64,000 nt of DNA from Saccharum officinarum (lineage: Eukaryota; Streptophyta; Magnoliopsida; Poales; Poaceae). The stretch lies in assembly GCA_020631735.1 (NCBI GenBank), contig CM036231.1, positions 3,623,831-3,687,830 on the forward strand. The letters are read 5' to 3'. The notes under the pieces are model-generated. The model was not told where the DNA came from. It was given only the letters and a program-made list of their open reading frames with translations, and ran no database searches. Every line of letters begins with the position of its first letter. Within the stretch, counting starts at the first letter, position 1. This document shows, piece by piece, positions 55,501 through 64,000 of this stretch. Made by a program: the position numbers and the translations under genes.

Positions 55501-58500
55501 ATTTTCTATTTTATCATTTATATATTATTTATAAGTTATTTAGTAAGCCATAAACAAGTTAACTCAATAACTTGAGCATACAGTAAGAAATGGCCATGAA
55601 ATTTATCCAACAGTACATCCATAGCATGACAAGTCTACCATAAAAATTTCACACCAATTGGAGCAACACAATTCAAGATATAAAATGACAATCAATATGA
55701 TGCAGATTTCCTTATTTAACAAGGTCCAATCAAAACCCTAAGAAAACAGTGAACAAATAGTGTGTTTAATATTTTTCCTAGCAAGTACATGTCATTACAA
55801 AATTAACAAAATAAGAATCACTATTTTTGGGGTTCTAAAACTCTAGATATGGCTCTGGTCAAGTTTATAAGCATTTTTAGAGTATTTTTAAGGCTTAAAT
55901 AAAGACACCAGAAAATATCTACCAACCTGTAACATATTATGACTCCACTGCATAGATCTTTTCTCAAGGTTTCCAAAAAGTCCACTTTTGCTATTTTTAG
56001 AATTACCTAGCAAGAGATATGCATTTTAGAAGATTTAACCAAATTCTGAAATTCAAAATCGGAATAAAACAACCCTAACAATATTCGCTAGGCACACCCG
56101 ATTTCCTACCCCAGATCTGTCACTACTTAACCGACATGTGGGACCCGCTGTTCAGTCGGGCCCGCTCGTCATACACCCGGAGAGAGAGACACAGGGAAAG
56201 GGAGCCGGTTTTCTTCAACCTCCCGACGGCGGCAGAGGGGGGGGTCGGACGCGCGGCTCCGGCGAGGGGTGGTCACCGACGGCGGCGGTTGAGGGCGGCA
56301 CGAGCACCAGGGGGCCTTTGCGCCCTAGCTAGTGTCCCTGGCTCGGTCCAAGGAGGCCTGTGAGGGCGTAGCCACGAGAGCAGACGATGGCGACGGCGGC
56401 GACCCGGTGACAGTGGCCTCCGGCGACGGTCACAGCCGGGAAAGGGATGTGGCGCGCGCGGCATGGCGTGACGAAGGTGGTGATGCCATCCATTGAGCAT
56501 GGAGAGGGACAGAGACACGGTGGCGTGGAGCTTGACTAGCTCGGCAATGGCGGCCAGAGGGGCACCGCCATGCTCAGCGCGAACAGAGAGGGAGAGAGCG
56601 CGGAGGAGGACGGAGAGTGAGCGCACGGACTCGGTTCTCCCCTTCTGAAGTGACAGAGCGCTCGGCAAGGCAGCAAGGCACGCGTCCATGGAGGTGGGGA
56701 TGCTCGGCTCGCATGGCTGCCACGCCCCGGGCGCGTGTCACTCGTTGGGACATTTCCCCGAATACGTGGCGCGCGACGGAGCAGCCGGTTTGAGACGCTG
56801 TTTTGGGCCAGCTCGGGTGGAAATCTGGACATGGGCCAAAAAGGAAGTTTGTTCACCACAGAATACTCTCCAACTTTGATTAAGAGGTCATAGTCATTAA
56901 GGTTATGGATTAGTAGATAATCAAGTCCAAAGTTGACACTGTCAACACGTTGACAGCGGTTAAATAAACCCAAAATTGATGACCAAAACGGAGTCGAACT
57001 TCATCCATCTCTTCCTCTGCTCTTCTCCAAAGAATATACTCCAACTTCTATTTTTGGGTCAACTCAAGTTACTTAACGAAATTTGGAGAACGCGAGATGC
57101 CAACGTCGGAGACACTGAAATCGGGCTTTAAAATGGCTAAGTGCTGAAATCAGCCCTAAAACTGACTTGTGAGCCCTGTTTGAGCATGTTCCACACATTT
57201 TCATGACTTGACTCTTAAATAAAGTTTGTTCCTTATTAAATTCCCTACAACTTTGTTAAAGGGTGCATAGTCATTCAAAGCTTCTAGATCACACTTTTGA
57301 AATGGTCAAAAAAAGGGTTCTAGGGTCCATACATGGTCAACCATCACTTAGAAACACATTTAGGCAAAATGATCAATATGAACATTGTTCCATTAAGTGT
57401 CCTAAGTGTAGTTAAGGTGTTGTAGAGGCCAAACATACACACCATGCATAGGTTGCACAAAAGTGTAGGCCTCACATGCCTTGAAACATAGAATTCAGTG
57501 AAATGCTATAGTTGTTTCATGTGGTTGTTTCAAGATACATGCTACCCATGTTTCCCTAGGTTGTTCCACATGTTGCAAAGGTTTGTTGCACATGTTGCAT
57601 TTGTATGTTGCATAAACACTAGTTCCCATGGGATGTAAGGCATGTTTCAGTTATAATCCAAACAAGCATATAACTTATCATTTCATGTGACTTTTTGATT
57701 CCAAACTTCATGAAACTTTTCCAGGGATCAATATAGATAGAATGTGATGTGAGACACATGAAGATATTGCCATAACACCACCCAAGCATATATTTTGAAA
57801 AGGGGCCTATATGTAAAGCAATGGTGCAACATCCAACTTAAGATTAGGGTTTATTTCCATAGGTTTGACTTTGGCATCGTCATTTCCACTTAATCTATCA
57901 TGTTTGAGCTCAAACCCACTGCCTAATCGGTGATAAACACCTGGGGTGTTACAGCAGAGGCAGTGGGAGTCACATTGGCGAGCGTTGCTTTCATCTTGAT
58001 GATCGACAGCTCGGTACTGAGGCCACAGAGGGCACAGAGGACCCACCTGCAGAGTAGCCCATAGAGGACCCACCTGCAGAGTAGCCCACAAAGGAGACAG
58101 AGGAGCAGACCACTCAGACTCCACCGCGTCGTCGCTCGGGACGTACGCGAGCTCAAGTGACTCCTAGGCCAGAGGGCCAGCGTCGTGGAGGTCGTCCACC
58201 TCCTAGGGCTCGAGGTCACCCCCCAGTCGAGCACTTTGACCTCAGGGGAGCTACAGCACGATAGGTACAGGCTCTCAGATTTGTCGAGGTTAGTCGGTGG
58301 TTCCCACCTCAGCGGGATCTCTAAGCTTCAGAGGGCTTCTACACACCTCTGCATGAGGATTTCTACAGAGCCTACGTTGACAACGGGATTGCATTCAGAC
58401 CTCAGAGAGTCTGTCGCCTTGAGGCTTTAGTTGAGGTGGTTGGTGAGCAGCTCTGTCCACACTTGTCCTTTCTACCTGGTCTGTTAGACTTTCTAGGACG

Positions 58501-58563
58501 GACTGGAGCTTACTGTGGAACTTGGGTCAGAGAGTTCTTCTCCTCACTTTGGATTGACCCTGC
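52542..58563 (+). pseudogene. Gag-like/plant-mobile-domain-like ORF of a retroelement, split by a solo LTR
   Basis: The ATG at 52542 (MVRCKNVGGGPSDGD) opens a basic region (KRKRTPTEAEIAQAVADAAE) that is cut at 52727 and resumes at 57959 in the same frame once the solo LTR and its TSD are set aside. An Arg/Pro-rich part follows, then a conserved-looking domain: WFPPQRDL, then EGFYTPLHEDFYRAYVDNGI, RVCRLEALVEVVGEQLCPHL and GTWVREFFSSLWIDP at the break by Element 3. This resembles an ORF common in grass retroelements, with unknown function. In-frame stops: TAG twice in a 36-bp tandem repeat (about 58042-58090), TAG near 58263 and TAA near 58321. It may be a third ORF of Element 2 or an independent element. 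Confidence 0.6.
52728..57953 (-). mobile_element. Solo LTR of a long-LTR Ty3/gypsy-type family (copy 2)
   Basis: TGTAAC...GTTACA, 5226 bp, with a perfect 5-bp duplication GCAGA (52723-52727 and 57954-57958). It has no coding domain. It shares ordered blocks with 9374-13661, including GAGGGATTTCAAACCAACCA, GTACTCAGCTAGACTTACCC, CTCACTAACCGGGAGCGACG, AGGTGACAGGAAATCACCTG and a GC-rich part (56100-56760). On the minus strand it begins TGTAACACCCCAGG. The Del/Tekay lineage is likely but unproven. Apparent ORFs in the GC-rich part are not genes. Confidence 0.82.
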
Positions 58564-60518
58564 TGAAAGGTCTTGATGGCTAGAGGGGGGGTGAATAGCC
58601 TATTAAAATTTTCTACAAAGACAAGCTAAACAAGTTTATCAATAAAACAAATAGCGAGATGCGAGTTTTGCTTAGCCTATGGGTGTTTGCAAGCCACCTA
58701 TCCAATTCACAATTCTAGTATTTGCACTCAACCGCACAAGTCAAATCGAGAAGGTAAGTACAACTACAACTAATAGGCTACATAAAAGAACTACTCTAGC
58801 TAAGCTAACTAGCTAGCAAAGATAACTAAGAAATTAATACAAGAGAGATAGGAGGGTATCACCGAGGGGCGAAGTATTGAGCCAACCAATATGATCAACA
58901 ATGAATACCAAGATAACCAAACACCGGGATCAATCAATCACAATATGAAAGTGATGACACGAAGATTTATCCCGAGGTTCACGTGCTTGCCGGCACGCTA
59001 GTCCCCGTTGTGTCCCTCTTCACCATGTGGTTCGGTGGCTAATCGGTCTCACACCGAGCCTCTCAAAAGGCACCACAAGAACCTACCAAATGGCAAAAGG
59101 TTGCAATGACACGAGCAATATACTAATGTTGCCTTTGGCGCTTCGCCGAGGTAGGCACAAACCCCTCACAATCACCGGAGGTGGCCAAGAACAAACACCA
59201 ACTCTTGCCAACGCCTCCAAGCTGCTCCAAGCCATCTAGGTGGTGGCAACCACCAAGAGAAACAAGAATCTCGCAGCAAATCAACCACCAAGTGCCAAAT
59301 AGATGCAATCTCATAATGCAAATGCACTTGGATCACTCAATCTCACTTCGAATATGCAAAGAAGCAAGAGAGATGAGTGGGAGGGGAGTTGCTTAGCTCA
59401 AAGTGCTCACAAGTATGTCAAAAGTTTGAGAGAGAGAGCCTTGAGCCGGCCAACGAGTATTTATAGACGTACCCCTTCGAATATAGCCGTTAGAAACTTA
59501 AACAGCCGAAATCGGGCTGACCGGACGCGCTGGTCCAACTGACCAGACGCGCCGGTCGCCCAACGGCTAACTCGTGAAGAACTGACCGGATGCGCTGGTC
59601 CAAACGACCGGACGCGCTGGTCGCCCAACGGCTAACTGCGAAGCAACGACCGGACGCGCTGGTCCAACTGACCGGACGCGCCGGGAACGACCGGACGCGC
59701 TGGTCGCATAAGCAGCGCTCAACGAAGCAGTGACCAGACGCGCTGAAGAAAATGACCGGACGCGATAGTGACAGCGTCCGGTTAGAGTCCAGTAAGCTCC
59801 CTGAACGACCGGACGCGTCCGATCATCAGTGACCGAACGCGCCTCGCGTCCGATCATCGAACTGAAAAACGCGTAGACACTGAACACTGACCGGACGCGT
59901 CCGGTCATGCAAGGACCGCGTCCGGTTCAGCGTCCGGTCACCTCTGTGACCTCCGTTCGCCTCCGTTTCTTTTCCGGATTTCCGGCGTAGTGGAAAATAG
60001 TCGTTTCAACTTCTCAAAAACGCCTGAATCCCGCCTCGCAAGCTCGGCGGGAGGGAGAGAGGATCCCAAACCCTCTCTACCGCTCAAACTCCACCGCCTT
60101 CGCAAATGTGCTAACACCACCAAGTGATCTCGTCATGTGTGAGTGTGTTAGCATTTTCACAATCATTTTTCGAGGCGTTATTAGTTCTATCCAAATGCAT
60201 ATGATCATGAAATGCACATCTAGAGGCACTTAGGAGTTCAATAGCCGCGTCATTCCCCTCTTTATAGTACGGCTATCTATCCTATAATGTAACCAAACCC
60301 ACTAGGTGTCTTGGTTACCAAAACACAACCCTTAAGCATATACCTTTGCCTTGATCACATAGGGTTGCGTCCAAATCCAAGTGTGGCCATCATGATCACC
60401 ATGTCCATCTTGCCACCAACCTTGGAATGTACTAATCCTCATATGCTACATACAACTTAGGCATAGGATTAGTACTTAGGCATTGTCACTAATTACCAAC
60501 ACCAAACATAGGACTTTA
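58564..60518 (-). mobile_element. 3' LTR of Element 3
   Basis: On the minus strand it ends GACCTTTCA at 58564; the start is TAAAGTCC, with the expected TG damaged to T. It has a TATA box TATAAATA (complement at 59458-59465) and a GACCGGACGCG-type array (59515-59940). Confidence 0.9.
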
Positions 60519-61704
60519 ATCTCCCCCTTGTTGGTAATTGGTGACAAACCTTTCACAAAGATGTTATGATAAAATTTTTGATTGAACCCATGTCACATTG
60601 TCCAAGTATATTACCATGTGTAAGAATTATGGACATGTGATCACGAATTCAAATTGATAGCAATAGCTCCCCCTACATGTATGCTATATGTTTGGATTTT
60701 GGAAGCATACATGTCAGATAGGAAAGATTAGGAGCATTGTCTACCAATAGGTGCTAAGTGTTTAAGATTATAGACCTTTGAAGCGTGATACCATCGGAGT
60801 AGCGATAAACATCATCTTAGCACCTTGTGTAGTTAGATTCCACTTGGAAAAACACAAACATAACTAGAAACCTCGTGAGATCAATCATTATAAGCAAGGC
60901 TCTAGTACCACTTTGAAAAACATGAAGCAAGAAAAATCTAACTACTTCCTATTCATGCTAGTATCTCAATGCATCATTCAAATTATACTAGCAAGTCACC
61001 ACACAAGCAATGTATCGGAGAAAACGAAATGCATAACTATGCATCATACATATGAAGTGCACATAGAAATGCAACATTCATGTTTAAAGAGCTTGCTCCC
61101 CCTACTTGTGTGCTCAAAATTTTAGTTGATCCCCTTCTTTTATCAATTCTCCCCTTTAGATTTTCTCCCCTTTTAGAATCTATCTTGTGAACAACATTTT
61201 CTCCCCCACAACATTTTCTTCCCCTTTGAGTTCTATCTTTGTGAACAATATTTTCTCCCCCTTTGGCACCAATTGACCACAAGGAGCAAACTTTAGATAG
61301 ATTATCATGTTGAAATATAGGGTGAGGATCAAGTTTATGATTCAACCTAGATTGCTTGCATAAATAAAATGCTTCGGTTTGATCCAAGGGCAAGCTTCTT
61401 CACACCTCACTAGAAGGGTTATCATGCACCATGTTGAAGCAAATATTTAGACAAGTTTTCTAGATTAAATACTTAGGATCACAAGCTACTTAAACAAGTT
61501 ATATGCAACCACTAGATCATACAAGTCATGGAAACAATAGTGGTACCATATAAACTTCAAATTCATTTGATTTTCATGAATGAGCCTAGAACATGTAAAT
61601 TATGACTAGATGCACTAAACATGTCCTTAGTATAGAATGTATGACATGTAAACCAATTGTACCTTGGGGCTCGAAGGAGAGGCATGTCATATCATGGGGG
61701 TGCA
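60519..61704 (-). other. Element 3 3' untranslated region with polypurine tract
   Basis: CAAGGGGGAG (complement at 60521-60530) abuts the LTR. Further purine runs lie around 60668, 61090 and 61145-61265, where a GGGGAGAAAATNTTGTTCAC-like unit is repeated about four times. No gene. Confidence 0.8.
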
Positions 61705-64000
61705 TCAACTCATGTTGGAGAAGTTAAGTATGTTCAACTTATTCTTTAGCTTGTGAAATCTCTTCTCATCAAGTGGCTTGGTGAATAGATCGGCTAATTT
61801 ATCTTCGGTGCCCACACTCTCAATAGCAATGTCACCCTTTTGTTGATGATCTCTAATAAAGTGATGGCGAATATCAATATGCTTTGTTCTTTGATGTTGA
61901 ACCGGATTGTTGGTTAGCTTCACGGCACTTTTATTGTCACATAGCAATGGCACATTCTTGAAGTTGATTCCAAAATCTTTCAATGTAGCCTTCATCCACA
62001 AGATTTGTGCACAACAACTACCCGCGGCGATGTATTCGGCCTCGGCGGTAGATAGTGCAATACTATTTTGCTTCTTGGATGACCATGAGACAAGTGATCT
62101 TCCCAACAATTGACAAGTCCCAGAAGTGCTCTTTCTCTCAATTTTGTCACCGGCATAGTCGGAATCCGAATATCCAACTAGCTCAAAGCTTGCACCTTTG
62201 GGATACCACAATCCAACATCTTGTGTATGCTTCAAATACCTCAAAATTCTCTTTGTTGCCTTCAAATGACTTTCTCTTGGTGAGGCTTGAAATCTTGCAC
62301 ACATGCATATACTAAACATTGCATCGGGCCTTGATGCCGTCACATAGAGTAGGCTACCAATCATCGATCTATATAGCTTTTGATCCACCATGTTGCCACT
62401 CTTGTCACTATCCAAGTTTCCACTCGTGCTCATTGGGGTTGTAATGCCCTTTGCATCTTCCATTCCAAACTTCTTGAGCATATCTTTGATGTACTTGGTT
62501 TGGCTCACAAATGTTCCTTCCTTCATTTGTTTGATTTGAAGTCCAAGAAAGAAACTAAGTTCACCAATCATTGACATTTCAAATTCCTTTGCCATCATTT
62601 TCCCAAACTCATCACAATAATCTTGATTGGTTGAGCCAAATATGATATCATCAACATATATTTGCAACACAAACAAGTCTTTCCCAATCTTCTTGGTGAA
62701 TAGTGTTGTATCAACTTTGCCCATGACAAATCCTTTGGATAGCAAGAAGTCCTTCAATCTTTCATACCATGCTCTAGGTGCTTGCTTCAATCCATACAAA
62801 GCTTTTCTCAATTTGTAGACATGATTGGGTTTCTTATCATCTTCAAAACCGGGAGGTTGCTCCACATACACCTCCTCTTGAATGTACCCATTAAGGAATG
62901 CACTCTTCACATCCATTTTATATAGCTTGATATTGTGAGCACAAGCATAGGCAAGTAAGATCCTAATTGCTTCCAATCTTGCAACCGGGGCATAAGTTTC
63001 ACCAAAGTCAAGACCCTCTATTTGTGTGTAACCTTGAGCCACTAGTCTTGCTTTGTTCCTTACTACTATTCCATCTTGATCTTGCTTGTTGCGAAAGACT
63101 CATCTTGTTCAAATGACATTGTGATCCTTAGGCCTTTCAACTAGTTCCCATACTTCATTTCTCTTGAAGTTGTTGAGCTCTTCATGCATTGCATTTACCC
63201 AATCCGGATCTCTCAATGCTTTATCAATGTCCTTGGGTTCTTCCATTGACACAAAAGAAGAGTGAGCACAAAATGATGTCAATCTTGATCTAGTTTGAAC
63301 TCCTCTTTGTATGTCACCAATGATGGAATCCAATGGATGGTCTCTTGCAATGTTAGTTGGTTGAAGCACTTGGACTTGATTGCTTGGATGTTGATGTTGA
63401 TCATGAATTGGAGATGATGAACTAGCCACTTGTTGATTTTGTTGCACTTGAGATGATGTACTAGCTTGATTTTGCATTAGAGAACCACTAGCTTGTGTAA
63501 TTGGACTTTAGAGCACTTGATCTTTGTCATCATCCACATCAATCACTTGCTTTGGCCTAATATCACCAATATCCATTTCTTTCATAGCATTGGTCAATTG
63601 AGTTCCTCTCACATCATCCAAGTTATCTTCCTCATCTTGAGAGCCATTTGTTTCATCAAATTCAACGTCATGCACTTCTTCAAGTTGACCACTAGCCAAA
63701 TTCCAAACTCTATAAGCTTTGCTAGTAGTTGAGTAACCAAGTAAGAATCCTTCATCACATTTCTTCTCAAACTTGCTCAATCTAGTGCCCTTCTTCAAGA
63801 TGTAGCATTTACAACCAAATACCCGAAAGTATGCAATGTTGGGCTTTCTTCCATTTAAGATCTCATATGGTGTCTTCTCAAGGAACTTGTGGCAATAGAG
63901 ACGGTTGCTATAAAAGCAAGCCGTGTTGATTGCTTCGGCCCAAAATGAATGACTCACATTATACTCATTCAACATTGATCTTGCCATATCAATTAAGGTT
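61705..64000 (-). pseudogene. Element 3 pol (integrase C-terminal part, reverse transcriptase, RNase H), partial
   Basis: Reading leftwards from the edge: integrase C-terminal part (63987-63508, [20 protein letters not shown]), linker, reverse transcriptase with YVDD at 62658-62647, and RNase H with YSDSDYAG and TAEAEY, ending at 61705. The stretch 63042-61705 is fully open, longer than in Element 1 or 2, and keeps CAA two codons before YVDD. Breaks are a TAA at 63510-63508 (CAA in Element 1), a TGA at 63111-63109 (GGA in Element 1) and a TGA at 63102-63100 (TGG in Element 1). This is the best-preserved reverse transcriptase of the window. Confidence 0.88.

Larger units (their letters stand above)
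58564..64000 (-). mobile_element. Copia Element 3 (same family as Element 1), minus strand, running off the right edge
   Basis: Its 3' LTR is 58564-60518, followed leftward-to-rightward by the 3' UTR and pol on the minus strand. The left flank is CCTGC (58559-58563); the matching TSD lies outside the window. The sequence is closely similar to Element 1 throughout, in opposite orientation. It interrupts the gag-like ORF. Confidence 0.92.

Noticed and set aside
56136..56973. Several ORFs on both strands in the GC-rich block of the second long solo LTR
   Set aside because: Same position and composition as the GC-rich block of copy 1; no domain and no conserved frame between the two copies.

Overview
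This is nuclear DNA from a grass, most likely a panicoid/Andropogoneae relative of sorghum, sugarcane or Miscanthus. The reasons are very GC-rich two-exon genes with short introns, Tourist-, Stowaway- and hAT-type miniature elements, CACTA and Mutator-like transposons, and deep nesting of LTR retrotransposons of grass type. The species call is an inference from style, not from a database match. Only two host genes look functional or nearly so: a tandem pair of cytochrome P450 genes, probably CYP709 family of the CYP72 clan, at 16.3-18.0 kb and 24.6-26.3 kb. Almost everything else is transposable-element DNA.

Region by region. 1-9.4 kb: a decayed Myb/SANT-like gene is split by a 744-bp Mutator-like element with GC-rich cargo and by a 4.8-kb non-autonomous CACTA element. 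The CACTA element carries a promoter with a first exon, shuffled exon pieces, a captured exon of a DUF21/CBS-domain (CNNM-like) gene and a long palindrome. A degenerate minisatellite and a promoter-like relic follow. 9.4-13.7 kb: a long gypsy-type solo LTR, itself hit by a 274-bp solo LTR with 5S-rRNA-like sequence (Cassandra type). 13.7-16.2 kb: LTR scraps, a Tourist-like MITE and an AT microsatellite. 16.3-28.4 kb: the P450 pair. The two copies share coding sequence, intron position and about 300 bp of 3' flank, and are separated by a gypsy pol relic holding a copia-type solo LTR with a second solo LTR inside it. A hAT MITE, a Stowaway and a Tourist element lie downstream of the second P450. 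The second P450 has one extra G in a G-run that shifts its frame.

28.5-64 kb: nested Ty1/copia (SIRE/Maximus-like) retrotransposons. Element 2 (+ strand) has a 5' LTR, tRNA-Met-type primer site, gag and pol, with a 2.1-kb solo LTR inside its integrase. Downstream of its pol is a GC-rich leader and a further gag-like or plant-mobile-domain-like ORF. That unit is cut by Element 1 (38598-51896, TSD GCGCG), by a 5.2-kb gypsy-type solo LTR (52728-57953, TSD GCAGA) and by Element 3 (minus strand, from 58564 past the right edge). Elements 1 and 3 belong to one family and lie in opposite orientation. Inside Element 1 a 100-N gap separates two near-identical 2.75-kb stretches. The left one is full of single-base deletions, so this is probably an assembly artefact.

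What stands out: target-site duplications that fix the order of insertions; premature stops in the copia elements that are nearly all CAA to TAA or TGG to TAG/TGA; the same Gln codon before the RT YVDD motif turned to TAA in two different elements; a TAG at the gag-pol junction shared by both families; a palindromic GACCGGACGCGTCCGGTC motif arrayed in several LTR families; and the gene-capture activity of the CACTA element.
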